Shown: positions 15,234 through 23,789, counted from the stretch's first letter. The stretch is DNA of 32,791 nucleotides from an uncultured Hungatella sp. (GCA_910588325.1 CAJUPP010000044.1:1-32791), one strand, 5' to 3'. Numbers and translations are program-made. Notes: generated from the letters alone by a model not told the origin.

Positions 15234-17219
15234 TTAACAAATCTCTGCTCCGGACGGCATCTCTTTTTCCGGAACCATCAGCGACAGGCGGCCTTCTGCG
15301 TCTTCTGCGCAGAGAAGCATTCCCTCAGACATAACGCCAGCCAGTTTGGCAGGTTTCAGGTTTACAACTACCATAACCTTTTTTCCTACCATCTGCTCCG
15401 GTGTATAGTGAGCTTTGATGCCACTGACAATCTGCCTTACCTGGCTTCCTATTTTTACCTGGGAGCACAGAAGCTTTTTGGATTTTGGTACGGGTTCGCA
15501 GGCAATGATTTCTCCTACCTGGAACTGGAGCTTTGCAAAATCATCATAGGTAATTTCCGGTTTCGGCTCTATGTCTATTACAGGAGCAGCCTCTTTGGAG
15601 CCATCGGAATCCGCGGCGGTCTCTGCCGGTTTCTGTCCTGCTCCCATTGCCTCTACTTTCTCCATAACCTCTTTTAAATCCACGCGGGCAAAGAGAATCT
15701 CCGGCTTCTCTGTTACTTTGCCGCCGCTTGGATACAAACCGAAGGTATCCATCTTGTCCAGATCTCTTTTCTCTGTATTTAACTGCGCCAGAATTCTCCC
15801 AGAGGTCTCTGGCATGAAGGGCTCCAAAAGGGATGCGCCGATGGTGATAGCCTCTGTCAAGTTATAAAGGACCGCTGCCAGCCGGTCTTTTTTGGCCTCG
15901 TCTTTCGCCAATGCCCACGGCATAGTCTCATCAATATATTTGTTGCTTCTGCGGAAAATATTAAATATCTCAGAGATGGCATCTGCTACGCGAAGCAGAT
16001 CCATCTTAAGGTCAACTTTTTTAACTTCTTCCAGCACTACGGACTTCAGATCCTGGTCTACTTCTTCAGATACTTTGGTGTCAGTTACTACTCCGCCGAA
16101 ATATTTATTGGACATGGAAATTGTACGGTTTACCAGATTTCCCAGAATATTTGCCAGGTCGGAGTTTACCCTCTCTACCATCAGTTCCCAGGAAATGATT
16201 CCATCGTTGTCAAAAGGCATCTCGTGAAGAACAAAATAGCGCACAGCGTCCACCCCGAAAAAGTCTACCAGAGTGTCTGCATAAAGTACGTTTCCTTTGG
16301 ACTTACTCATCTTGCCATCGCCCTGTAAGAGCCATGGATGGCCGAATACCTGCTTAGGCAACGGAAGATCAAGGGCCATCAGGAAAATAGGCCAGTAAAT
16401 GGTGTGGAAACGAATAATATCCTTTCCAATCAAATGCAAGTCTGCCGGCCAGTATTTGCTGAACATTTCATCGCTTTGCCCATCGCAGTTATATCCCAGA
16501 CCGGTAATATAGTTCGTCAGTGCATCCAGCCATACATATGTCACATGCTTGGGGTCGAAATCCACCGGAATTCCCCAGGAGAAAGAGGTTCGGGACACGC
16601 ATAAATCCTGAAGCCCCGGAAGAAGGAAATTGTTCATCATCTCATTCTTTCTGGATACAGGCTGAATGAATTCTGGATGGTCATTGATATGCTGAATTAA
16701 TCGGTCTGCATATTTACTCATCTTGAAGAAATATGCCTCTTCTTTTGCAGGCTGAACAGGCCCTCCGCAGTCAGGGCATTTTCCGTCTACCAACTGGGAC
16801 TCCGTAAAAAATGACTCACAGGGGGTACAGTATAAGCCCTCATAATAGCCTTTATAAATATCTCCTTTGTCGTATAACTTCTTAAAAATCTTCTGAACCT
16901 GAACCTCATGGTCCGCATCTGTCGTACGGATAAATTTATCATAGGAGGTATTCATCAAATCCCAGATAGACTTCACCGTAGCTGCTGTCTTATCCACATA
17001 TTCTTTAGGGCTAATGCCTGCATCCTGTGCCTTCAGTTCAATCTTCTGCCCATGTTCGTCGGTTCCTGTCTGGAAACGCACGTCATATCCCTGGGCTCTC
17101 TTGTATCTGGCAATGCTGTCTGCCAGAACAATCTCATAAGTATTGCCGATATGAGGTTTGCCGGATGTATATGCAATAGCGGTTGTCATGTAATATGGCT
17201 TTTTACATTTATTACACAT
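15234..17219 (-). CDS. metG: Methionyl-tRNA synthetase
   Basis: A 661-residue class I synthetase. The HIGH motif appears as HIGN (23-26) and the KMSKS motif as GKMSKSKGN. A zinc knuckle is formed by CTPC and CPDC. After the anticodon-binding helical domain, a Lys/Ala/Glu linker leads to a C-terminal OB-fold tRNA-binding domain (from YDDFAKLQFQVGEI to the end), which dimerises and raises tRNA affinity. The start at 17219 has AGGAGG at a 10-nt spacing; the ATG three codons upstream has only one base of spacing. It is the first gene of the metG-traX-tatD-rsmA run. Confidence 0.97.
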   Translation of the reverse strand: MCNKCKKPYYMTTAIAYTSGKPHIGNTYEIVLADSIARYKRAQGYDVRFQTGTDEHGQKIELKAQDAGISPKEYVDKTAATVKSIWDLMNTSYDKFIRTTDADHEVQVQKIFKKLYDKGDIYKGYYEGLYCTPCESFFTESQLVDGKCPDCGGPVQPAKEEAYFFKMSKYADRLIQHINDHPEFIQPVSRKNEMMNNFLLPGLQDLCVSRTSFSWGIPVDFDPKHVTYVWLDALTNYITGLGYNCDGQSDEMFSKYWPADLHLIGKDIIRFHTIYWPIFLMALDLPLPKQVFGHPWLLQGDGKMSKSKGNVLYADTLVDFFGVDAVRYFVLHEMPFDNDGIISWELMVERVNSDLANILGNLVNRTISMSNKYFGGVVTDTKVSEEVDQDLKSVVLEEVKKVDLKMDLLRVADAISEIFNIFRRSNKYIDETMPWALAKDEAKKDRLAAVLYNLTEAITIGASLLEPFMPETSGRILAQLNTEKRDLDKMDTFGLYPSGGKVTEKPEILFARVDLKEVMEKVEAMGAGQKPAETAADSDGSKEAAPVIDIEPKPEITYDDFAKLQFQVGEIIACEPVPKSKKLLCSQVKIGSQVRQIVSGIKAHYTPEQMVGKKVMVVVNLKPAKLAGVMSEGMLLCAEDAEGRLSLMVPEKEMPSGAEIC

Positions 17220-17286
17220 GTCTTTCATTCCTCCTTAAAATAATCTGGACTCTTTGATTTTATCTGAAAATTACATGTCTGTTCCT

Positions 17287-17315
17287 AGTGTAACGGTTTC
17301 CAAAGTTTTCGTCAA
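17287..17315 (-). promoter_or_regulatory. Promoter of metG
   Basis: On the minus strand TTGACG (17310-17315) is followed after 17 bp by TACACT (17287-17292). The leader is about 60 nt, too short for a T-box, and I see no T-box sequence. Confidence 0.65.
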
Positions 17316-17329
17316 CATTTTTTCATTAG

Positions 17330-17358
17330 TTGTAAAGTTACGAAATATATTTTATACT
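17330..17358 (+). promoter_or_regulatory. Promoter of the DUF885 lipoprotein gene
   Basis: TTGTAA (17330-17335) and TATACT (17353-17358) are separated by 17 bp, with GGAGG and the ATG 10-20 bp further on. It is divergent from the metG promoter. Confidence 0.65.
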
Positions 17359-17379
17359 ATAAAATCGGAGGTAATTATC

Positions 17380-19221
17380 ATGAAAAGTCGTGGTCGAAGA
17401 ACATATCAGCTTCTTACTATTTTATTTCTTATTATTTGTCTTTTATGTGGATGTATACGCAGTCCGGATTCTTCTGGGTTTCCTGACGGAGCCTCTTTAC
17501 AGGAACAGGGGGATGCCTCTAAAGACCCTGAACAGTTTCGCCTGGAATCGCAGAACGCTCAGGAAGAGTTTGAATCTTTATGCCAGACATTGTTTAAGGA
17601 CGAATTAAGTCAGTCGTATCTGACGCTTCACTATTCTCTTACAGATCCGGAAAGTTACGGCATCACGGATTATCCAAAGACTTTCGGAGCATTTTCTCTG
17701 GAAATCATGAAGGAAAATGTAACGGAACAGGAACAGCTGAGGAAGGATTTGGCTGCGATTAATCCGGAATATCTTACGGATAGTCAGAGGCTGACTTATC
17801 GGATACTGACAAAGACAATGGAATATGAACATCTGGCAGACGGACTGGAACTTTATTATCAGCCGTTGGCTCCCAGCACGGGAGTCCAGGCACAGCTTCC
17901 CATTCTTCTGACGGAGTTTGCTTTTTATCGGAAACAGGATGTGGAAGATTATTTAACGCTTCTGTCGGATATTGATTCCTATTATCAGCAGATCTTAGAT
18001 TTTGAGAAGGAAAAGGCAGCCGCAGGACTGTTTATGACGGATGCCTGTGTAGACCAGATTGTGGAGGAAAGCAACGGTTACCTGCTGCCTCCCCAGCAGA
18101 ATCTCATGGTCTCCGGGTTTGACCGGCGGATTGATGCCATGGAGGAATTGACGGAGGATGAGAAAGCGGATTTTAAGGCCCGCAATCTTACAATTCTGAC
18201 AGAACATTTTATTCCTGCATATGAACTGCTGCTTCAGGGGTTATCTGACTTAAAGGGCTCCTGCAATAACGAGCAGGGGTTATGTTATGATCCGGACGGG
18301 AAGGCATATTATGAGTATTTAATACAATCTTCTATCGGAACAACTTATGACACCATGGATGAACTTAAAAAAGCGATTGAAAACCAAATAAATAGTGACC
18401 TTTTGGCAATTGCAAAGGTTCTGAAGGATCATCCTGATGTTTTGAATCAGATGGATCAGTACGCATTTTCTGAAACCGAGCCGGAAAAAATTCTGGAATT
18501 GTTAAAAGAAAGGGCACAGGAAGATTTTCCGGAAATTGTTTCCTATCAATATGTAACAAAATTTGTTCCGGAGGAGCTTAAGAAGTCCTTAAGCCCCGCC
18601 TTTTTCCTGGTTCCGCCTATCAATCAGTATGATAATTGTGTCATCTATATTAATCAGGGAAGTTCCTCCGGCACTCAGACTCTGTTTACCACCCTGGCTC
18701 ATGAGGGTATTCCCGGGCATCTGTATCAGAATGTGTATTTTTTATCTAACTGTGATGCCAATATTCGGAAAATATTAACGTTTTTAGGCTATAGTGAGGG
18801 TTGGGCCAGCTATGTGGAAAATTATTGTTATACCATAGAGAATGGACTCTCGCCGGAGCTTGGGCAGGTTCTGGCACATAATGCATCCGCAACTCTGGGA
18901 ATTCATGCTTTGATGGATTTGAATATTAACTACTATGGCTGGAACGAAGCACAGGTGGAGGAATATCTGAAGCAGTATTTTGATTTGGAACAAAGTGATG
19001 CGGTAAGTGCAATTTATCAGGCTATGAAAAATGATCCTTCCAATTATATGGCTTATTATGTGGGATATCTGGAGATTATCAGTATGAGGGATAGGGCACA
19101 GGAGATTTTAAAAGGCAGATTCAAGATTAAAGAATTCCACCGGTTCCTTTTGGATATTGGACCTGCGCCGTTTACGGTGATTGAGCCTTATTTTGAAGCT
19201 TGGGTAAAGTCTTATCAGTGA
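17380..19221 (+). CDS. DUF885-family lipoprotein, probable zinc metallopeptidase
   Basis: A 613-residue surface lipoprotein. Basic residues and a hydrophobic stretch (10-22) lead to a lipobox LCGC with lipidated Cys25. The mature part is a large helical DUF885 domain. The zinc motif is HEGIPGH (441-447), and EGWASY (from Glu473) supplies the probable third ligand, as in thermolysin-clan helical peptidases. Family members are annotated as peptidases, but substrates are mostly unknown. The start at 17380 follows GGAGG and begins at the signal peptide; upstream in-frame codons lie in the promoter. It is convergent with the CAP gene. Confidence 0.88.
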   Translation: MKSRGRRTYQLLTILFLIICLLCGCIRSPDSSGFPDGASLQEQGDASKDPEQFRLESQNAQEEFESLCQTLFKDELSQSYLTLHYSLTDPESYGITDYPKTFGAFSLEIMKENVTEQEQLRKDLAAINPEYLTDSQRLTYRILTKTMEYEHLADGLELYYQPLAPSTGVQAQLPILLTEFAFYRKQDVEDYLTLLSDIDSYYQQILDFEKEKAAAGLFMTDACVDQIVEESNGYLLPPQQNLMVSGFDRRIDAMEELTEDEKADFKARNLTILTEHFIPAYELLLQGLSDLKGSCNNEQGLCYDPDGKAYYEYLIQSSIGTTYDTMDELKKAIENQINSDLLAIAKVLKDHPDVLNQMDQYAFSETEPEKILELLKERAQEDFPEIVSYQYVTKFVPEELKKSLSPAFFLVPPINQYDNCVIYINQGSSSGTQTLFTTLAHEGIPGHLYQNVYFLSNCDANIRKILTFLGYSEGWASYVENYCYTIENGLSPELGQVLAHNASATLGIHALMDLNINYYGWNEAQVEEYLKQYFDLEQSDAVSAIYQAMKNDPSNYMAYYVGYLEIISMRDRAQEILKGRFKIKEFHRFLLDIGPAPFTVIEPYFEAWVKSYQ

Positions 19222-19241
19222 TGTCAGATTTTCATTTCATA

Positions 19242-19310
19242 AAAGAGCTATTGTAAGAGATGATGTAGGAGGACAATCGTTGTTTCATCATTATATTACA
19301 ATAGCTCTTT
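19242..19310. terminator. Long bidirectional hairpin between convergent genes
   Basis: AAAGAGCTATTGTAA (19242-19256) pairs perfectly with 19296-19310. An inner ATGATG/CATCAT stem (19260-19265 with 19286-19291) extends it. The outer A/T ends give short U-tracts in both directions. It probably ends both the DUF885 and the CAP transcripts. Confidence 0.7.
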
Positions 19311-19316
19311 ATGTGT

Positions 19317-20219
19317 TTAATATGTAAATAACTGAACCCAGTATTTTACTCCATTGGTCTCATAGTATCCGATTCCGATATTTGTGTAATCAGGGTTTAA
19401 AATATTGGCACGATGTCCGGAGCTGTTCATCCAGGCATCCATCACTTCTTCCGGAGTTCTCTGTCCGTATGCAATGTTTTCTCCTGCTCCCCGGTAGTTT
19501 ATGCCAGCCTGTCTAAGAACCGTACCAAAGCTGGTGCCGTCAGGTCTGGTATGAGAAAAATTGGATACGATTTCCTGGGCGCGTATATTCGCGGCCCCTG
19601 CTATAGTCTCTGATGGCTGGACTGCGGACAGGCCTGCTTTTGCACGTTCTTCATTTACCAGGTTGATAACCTGCTGAGCGTAGGAATTGTCTGTGCTGCC
19701 CGGCTGAGAAGGCTGATTTTGACCTGGTTTATCCTGGCCCGGTTGGTTTTGGCCTGGCTGATTCTGATCTGGTTGATTCTGGTCCGGCTGGTTCTGGCCC
19801 GGTTGATTCTGATCTGGTTGATTCTGGCCCGGCTGGTTCTGGCCCGGCTGGTTTTGGTCCGGTTGATTTTGGCCTGGCTGGTTCTGATCTGGTATCGGCT
19901 GGCTTGGACAGTCCGGATTCGGCTGACAGGACTGACTTGGATACAGACAGCCTTTATCCGGCAGGTTCGGTCTCAGAATATCCACCTCTGACATCTGATT
20001 TCCACATGAGGGGAAGGATGACGGAAGACCGGAACACAGAGAAGACAGAAAGTCTGACAGATTTATATTCTGGCTTCCTCCTCCGTAACATGTGCCATTG
20101 GTACCTCCATAAGGGTTTCCGTTAACTACAAACATTTTTACAGCTGCTGATGCCGGTGTTGCTGCTGCCATTGACATAGTGGCTGCAGCCGCTGCTACGT
20201 ATACCATTAGTTTCTTCAT
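19317..20219 (-). CDS. Secreted CAP (SCP/YkwD-like) domain protein
   Basis: A 300-residue exported protein. The signal peptide is MKKLMVYVAAAAATMSMAAA with probable cleavage after ASA (residue 25). Residues 26-110 are Cys-containing and without known family. Residues 111-170 are twelve (D/G)QNQP-type pentapeptides. Residues 180-300 form a CAP domain with VNEERAKAGL, FSHTRPDG, AGENIAYG, SSGHRANILN and a terminal GVKYWVQLF. Bacterial CAP proteins are secreted or cell-wall proteins; several are linked to sporulation or envelope, and enzymatic activity is unproven. AAGGAGG precedes the ATG. Upstream half-sites suggest two-component control. Confidence 0.9.
   Translation of the reverse strand: MKKLMVYVAAAAATMSMAAATPASAAVKMFVVNGNPYGGTNGTCYGGGSQNINLSDFLSSLCSGLPSSFPSCGNQMSEVDILRPNLPDKGCLYPSQSCQPNPDCPSQPIPDQNQPGQNQPDQNQPGQNQPGQNQPDQNQPGQNQPDQNQPDQNQPGQNQPGQDKPGQNQPSQPGSTDNSYAQQVINLVNEERAKAGLSAVQPSETIAGAANIRAQEIVSNFSHTRPDGTSFGTVLRQAGINYRGAGENIAYGQRTPEEVMDAWMNSSGHRANILNPDYTNIGIGYYETNGVKYWVQLFTY
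19710..19889 (-). repeat. Twelve 15-bp tandem repeats, (D/G)QNQP
   Basis: Twelve in-frame 15-bp units alternate DQNQP and GQNQP, with one GQDKP. They form a flexible linker between the signal-peptide-proximal region and the CAP domain. Such short units are prone to slippage and length variation. Confidence 0.9.
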
Positions 20220-20283
20220 CTGTTACCTCCTTCTGTAATTACATGATGTCTCAATTTTGTAACAGTTTCCCATTTTGCTCTCA

Positions 20284-20312
20284 ATTATCCTACTGTTACA
20301 CAAATTTTACAT
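20284..20312 (-). promoter_or_regulatory. Probable promoter of the CAP gene
   Basis: On the minus strand GATAAT (20284-20289) lies 17 bp from a poor -35, ATGTAA (20307-20312). The -35 overlaps the middle regulator half-site, as at activated promoters. Confidence 0.45.
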
Positions 20313-20322
20313 TTCTGTTACA
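20295..20322 (-). promoter_or_regulatory. Three phased WalR/PhoP-like half-sites
   Basis: On the minus strand TGTAAC, TGTAAA and TGTAAC occur at exact 11-bp spacing (20317-20322, 20306-20311, 20295-20300), each pair separated by 5 bp. This matches the WalR consensus TGTWAH-N5-TGTWAH. A further TGTAAC in the other orientation lies at 20258-20263. PhoP of Firmicutes binds very similar direct repeats, so the regulator is not certain. Confidence 0.55.
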
Positions 20323-20370
20323 AATTAATCTTAACATACAGAAGTTGGGAATTCTATCGGAAACCACTGG

Positions 20371-20395
20371 AAAAAGCCCCAGCGATTGCCAGGGC
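20371..20395 (-). terminator. Rho-independent terminator of the sirtuin-like gene
   Basis: On the minus strand GCCCTGGC pairs with GCTGGGGC (20376-20395, two wobble pairs, 4-nt loop) and is followed by TTTTT (20371-20375). It lies 25 bp after the stop codon. Confidence 0.8.
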
Positions 20396-20419
20396 CCTTT
20401 ATCCGTATCATTTTTCGTG

Positions 20420-21151
20420 TTAATATCCCAGTTTCGGCAGTACATTCTTGGGATGGTCTATAATTACCAGATCTGCCATTCTGTCTTTGAAATGCTCATT
20501 CTGGTGGATAATCACCATTCTATTACCTTTAAAATATTTGATATACTGATGGAACACTTCGGAATCAATATTGGTTCCCAGAAGCATCAAAGTATCTGCT
20601 TTATCAATCTCCACAGTGGCCTTTGTCATCTTCTGGGAATCAATCATCTCTCCGAACAGAGATATCATTGGCCGTACAGGAACATTGCAGTTTTCACAGA
20701 TAGGCACCTTTTTGGCTTTTACTATGTATTCCAGAGGATACTGCCTTTTGCATCTTGGACATTTATTGTCATAAATACTTCCGTGCAGATTAATTACATT
20801 TTTACATCCGGCTCGTTGAGACAGTTCATAGACATTACTGGTAATAATACATTTAAGCCTTCCTGCCTTTTCCATAGCAGCCAGCGCGGGACCGGAACTG
20901 GTGTCCTTAGGCGCATGAAGAATGATTTCCTCTTTATAAAACTTAAAAAACAACTCTGGTCTGGTATTGTAAAATGCGCTGGTGAAAAGTTCTTCTGAAG
21001 AATACCCATAAATCTCTTCAATCTCATAAGCCCGTTCCTGACGCTTAATCGCCAAAACTTCTCCTTCTTCCATCATCCCAGAACCACACAAAGCTACCGT
21101 ATATTTGCTCTGGTCTAAGATTTCTTTTAATTGAGAAATTTTACTATCCAA
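20420..21151 (-). CDS. Divergent Sir2-family (sirtuin-like) protein
   Basis: A 243-residue Sir2 fold. Retained features are the general-base His123 in NLHGS, the zinc site Cys131, Cys134, Cys152 and Cys155, and RPMISLFGEM (160-169). Altered features: the NAD loop GAGIS is CGSGMM (22-27), the following GIPDFR segment is absent, and TQNID is TSNVYEL (104-110), so Gln and Asp are lost while Asn is kept. True sirtuins use these residues to bind NAD and deacylate lysine. This one may have changed acyl or ADP-ribosyl chemistry or only bind. The start is a TTG with GGGGG 6 nt upstream. It is followed by a terminator and preceded by its own promoter. Confidence 0.82.
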   Translation of the reverse strand: MDSKISQLKEILDQSKYTVALCGSGMMEEGEVLAIKRQERAYEIEEIYGYSSEELFTSAFYNTRPELFFKFYKEEIILHAPKDTSSGPALAAMEKAGRLKCIITSNVYELSQRAGCKNVINLHGSIYDNKCPRCKRQYPLEYIVKAKKVPICENCNVPVRPMISLFGEMIDSQKMTKATVEIDKADTLMLLGTNIDSEVFHQYIKYFKGNRMVIIHQNEHFKDRMADLVIIDHPKNVLPKLGY

Positions 21152-21250
21152 AGTAATCCCCCTTTTCCTATAAAGCAGCTGTTTGAATGTTTTTTCTGTT
21201 ATCTTGTATGTGCTTTTGCTGTCTCCTTGCTCCCTGTTAAACTTAAGGTA

Positions 21251-21279
21251 ATTATACTATAGATTTGAAGATTTTTCCA
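21251..21279 (-). promoter_or_regulatory. Promoter of the sirtuin-like gene
   Basis: On the minus strand TGGAAA (21274-21279) is followed after 17 bp by a perfect TATAAT (21251-21256). The leader is about 90 nt. A palindrome CCTGTA-TC-TACAGG (21282-21295) lies immediately upstream. With CCATACC/GGTATGG (21277-21327) it could also fold as the 3' end of the ABC-F transcript. Confidence 0.65.
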
Positions 21280-21403
21280 TACCTGTATCTACAGGATATT
21301 GTCCTATTTTCCTGCCTTTTGGTATGGGAAGCCATTTGCCACAGTGGGACTGTTTCTCCTTTAAACAACACCTTTGCAATCAACACGGAAGTACCTCACT
21401 TTC

Positions 21404-23344
21404 CTATACTTTTTCTGGACAGGCACAGATCTCATCCCATTCCAGACAGCGCCGGGTCCAGATTTGTGATGCCTCATCATATTGCTGCCTCATACATTCG
21501 TATTCTTTTTGCAGGTTCTCGTACTCTTCCAGCTTTTCCTTTTTTGCCTGCTGCCCATATTTCAAAGTTTTTGCCGACTCCCTCAGCCAGAACCCTTCTG
21601 ACTCTGTCATACTTATCCACAGGTTTTCCATCTGCCAAGCAATGTTTTCCACATTTTGGGCAGCGTTTTCCATCGCCTCCTTTGCCAGACGCTCCTTCCA
21701 GTCAAGGTGTGCCTTTTCCGTAGGTATCTCACGAAGGGAATGGCGTTCTGCCCTAGGCACCCCCCGCATGCCCGCAATCAGGGCCTGGTCCTCTGCCTTT
21801 ATCTGAGCGGCAATGCTCTCATGCTTTCCCTGTTTTTCCCGCTGTTCCAGGTAATGCTCATATCCAAAGGGGTAGTACATAACCCTTTCCTCTTCAAATA
21901 TCAGAACCGCATCCGCCACCTGTTTTATAAAATATCGGTCATGGGATACAAACAGGATGGTGCCTGTATAGGCCCGAAATGCGGACTCCAGCGTTTCCTT
22001 TGCCAGCACATCCATGTGGTTGGTGGGCTCATCCAGAATCAGAAAATTCGGCCGGCTCTGAAGAATTTCTGCCAATACCAGCCTGGCCTTCTCTCCGCCG
22101 GACAGGCTGCTTACCCTTTTTCCTGCTTCTCTGCCGCCGAATAAATAAGCTCCCAGAATCGTCCGTACTTCCTTTTCTGTCAGAGATGGAAACAGCTGAT
22201 GAAAATGCTCCATCACAGTTTTCTCCGAAGATATCTCTGCGGAGTGCTGGTCAAAATATCCGATTGTCGTGTGGTTTCCAAGGGAATATTCTCCTTTATA
22301 AGGCGGACACAAACCTGCCACAGTTTTTAAAAAGGTGGTTTTTCCAGCTCCATTGGGACCCAGGATTCCTATTTTCTGTCCTCTTTTTATCCGTATGGTT
22401 ATTTCCAAAAGCGGTCTTTCATATCCGATAACTAAATGTTTGGCTTCAAATACCCATTTGCTTCCTAAAACCAGAGGGATCAAGTCTCCGGTAAAAATAT
22501 GGCTGTCCGCTCCCGCAGGCTTTTTTATCTTTACCATCCGCTCAATAACTTTCCTCTTAGATCTGGCAAATGCAGCTTTATTGGGTTTGTGTTTAAACCG
22601 TTCAATTAATTCCTCCAACCGCCGGATCTCCTCCTGTTGCTGTTCATAGGCTTTCTGCTGCAATCTGAGCCGTTTTCTTTTTTCTTCCCGGAACCAGCTA
22701 TAGTTTCCTCCATATCGTATCAGCTTTTTTCCGGAAAGCTCATAGACAATCTCTGCCGCTTGATCAAGAAAAAAACGGTCATGGCTTACCATGACTACGG
22801 CTTTCTCATATTGCTTTAAGTATTTTTCCAGCCACTCTACAGTCTCTATGTCCAGATGATTGGTCGGCTCGTCCAGAATCAGGATGTCTGGCTTTTCCAG
22901 CAACTGACGGATCAGCGCAATCTTCGTTCTCTCGCCACCGGAAAAGGAGGACAGCGGTCTGTCTTTATCCTCCCGTCTCAGACCAAATCCGGTAAACAAA
23001 CGGTCATATTCTTTCTCATACTCATATCGCTCCCTGGCATAGATATCCTCAGAAGGACATGCGCTTAACAGTTCCTCTTCTACTGTGCGGGAATCGTCGG
23101 AGAATACCTGCTGCCGAAGCATTCCTATGGTAACCGCCCTGGATCGGAAAATCCCGGGGCCTGTCCGCCTGTCGTCCAGGTCCAGATCCAGTTCTCCGGC
23201 CAGAAGACGCAGAAGTGTAGTCTTTCCGGCGCCGTTCTTCCCGGTTACGGCGATTTTTTCCTTTCCTTTTATCTCAAAAGTTATGTGATCCAGTATCACA
23301 TTTCCTCCCAAAGATACGGTTCCGTCTGTAATCTGATATAACAT
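21404..23344 (-). CDS. ABC-F family ATPase
   Basis: A 646-residue protein with two ABC domains and no membrane segments. The first domain has GKNGAGKT (35-42), SSFSGGERTK and ILDEPTNHLD; the second has GPNGAGKT, SSLSGGEKARL and ILDEPTNHMD. The basic interdomain linker (EEKRKRLRLQQKAYEQQQEE onward) is the P-site tRNA-interacting arm of ABC-F proteins. A C-terminal coiled coil follows, from about residue 540. Family members act on the ribosome: some protect it from antibiotics, others tune translation. The linker length gives no safe resistance call; it resembles the YdiF/Uup housekeeping type. It starts 3 bp after the ATL gene. Confidence 0.92.
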   Translation of the reverse strand: MLYQITDGTVSLGGNVILDHITFEIKGKEKIAVTGKNGAGKTTLLRLLAGELDLDLDDRRTGPGIFRSRAVTIGMLRQQVFSDDSRTVEEELLSACPSEDIYARERYEYEKEYDRLFTGFGLRREDKDRPLSSFSGGERTKIALIRQLLEKPDILILDEPTNHLDIETVEWLEKYLKQYEKAVVMVSHDRFFLDQAAEIVYELSGKKLIRYGGNYSWFREEKRKRLRLQQKAYEQQQEEIRRLEELIERFKHKPNKAAFARSKRKVIERMVKIKKPAGADSHIFTGDLIPLVLGSKWVFEAKHLVIGYERPLLEITIRIKRGQKIGILGPNGAGKTTFLKTVAGLCPPYKGEYSLGNHTTIGYFDQHSAEISSEKTVMEHFHQLFPSLTEKEVRTILGAYLFGGREAGKRVSSLSGGEKARLVLAEILQSRPNFLILDEPTNHMDVLAKETLESAFRAYTGTILFVSHDRYFIKQVADAVLIFEEERVMYYPFGYEHYLEQREKQGKHESIAAQIKAEDQALIAGMRGVPRAERHSLREIPTEKAHLDWKERLAKEAMENAAQNVENIAWQMENLWISMTESEGFWLRESAKTLKYGQQAKKEKLEEYENLQKEYECMRQQYDEASQIWTRRCLEWDEICACPEKV

Positions 23345-23347
23345 TCC

Positions 23348-23710
23348 CTAAATCCTTTCTGTCTCAAACAGTTTTTTCAGTGCCAGGGCATCTTCTATGG
23401 TGTTTTTCCATCCGTATTTTTTTAAATCCACTGTCCAGTGTTCTTCCTTCCAGACAGCCTCCACGCCTTCCTCCTGCAAAAGAATTTTCTGCATATCCCA
23501 GGTTTCAAAATAACCTGCACCGCTTAAATTTCCTTTTGCACTGACAACTCTGTGGGCCGGGACGTCTCCGGCTAATTGAAACCGAAGCCCATATCCTACC
23601 TGCCTGGAATTCCTGGGCCTGCCGCACAACAGGGCAATCTGGCCGTATGTGGCAACGGTTCCTGACGGGATTCTCTTACATACTTCTGACATTCTTTTAT
23701 AGAAATCCAT
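23348..23710 (-). CDS. Alkyltransferase-like protein (MGMT fold, no active cysteine)
   Basis: A 120-residue protein with only the DNA-binding and active-site domain of O6-alkylguanine transferases. IPSGTVATYGQIA (14-26), the RPRNSRQVG helix (31-39) and the arginine finger are present. The motif PCHRV of active enzymes is PAHRV here (51-55), so the alkyl-accepting cysteine is replaced by Ala. Known alkyltransferase-like proteins (usually PWHR) bind and flip alkylated guanine and hand it to nucleotide excision repair. GGGAGG precedes the ATG. The stop lies 3 bp before the ABC-F start, so the two genes are co-transcribed. Confidence 0.9.
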   Translation of the reverse strand: MDFYKRMSEVCKRIPSGTVATYGQIALLCGRPRNSRQVGYGLRFQLAGDVPAHRVVSAKGNLSGAGYFETWDMQKILLQEEGVEAVWKEEHWTVDLKKYGWKNTIEDALALKKLFETERI

Positions 23711-23732
23711 GATTAGTTAACCTCCCATTCCA

Positions 23733-23761
23733 TTTATATCATGATTTCCAATGAATCGCAA
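23733..23761 (-). promoter_or_regulatory. Promoter of the ATL and ABC-F genes
   Basis: On the minus strand TTGCGA (23756-23761) is followed after 17 bp by TATAAA (23733-23738). It is divergent from the beta-galactosidase promoter, with 25 bp between the two -35 boxes. Confidence 0.6.
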
Positions 23762-23789
23762 CAAAGGTTATAAATACACCTTTCTGTTG
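23759..23789. promoter_or_regulatory. Imperfect inverted repeat between divergent promoters, possible operator
   Basis: CAACAAAGGT (23759-23768) and ACCTTTCTGTTG (23778-23789) form arms with two extra bases on one side. It fills the gap between the two -35 boxes and touches both. No regulator gene is adjacent. Confidence 0.35.

Noticed and set aside
17316..17379. Extended N-terminus of the DUF885 lipoprotein from 17254
   Set aside because: The upstream codons cover the promoter boxes, and the lipoprotein signal peptide starts at 17380 after GGAGG.
21404..23344. Antibiotic-resistance call for the ABC-F protein
   Set aside because: The family includes many housekeeping members and the interdomain linker cannot be classified by eye.
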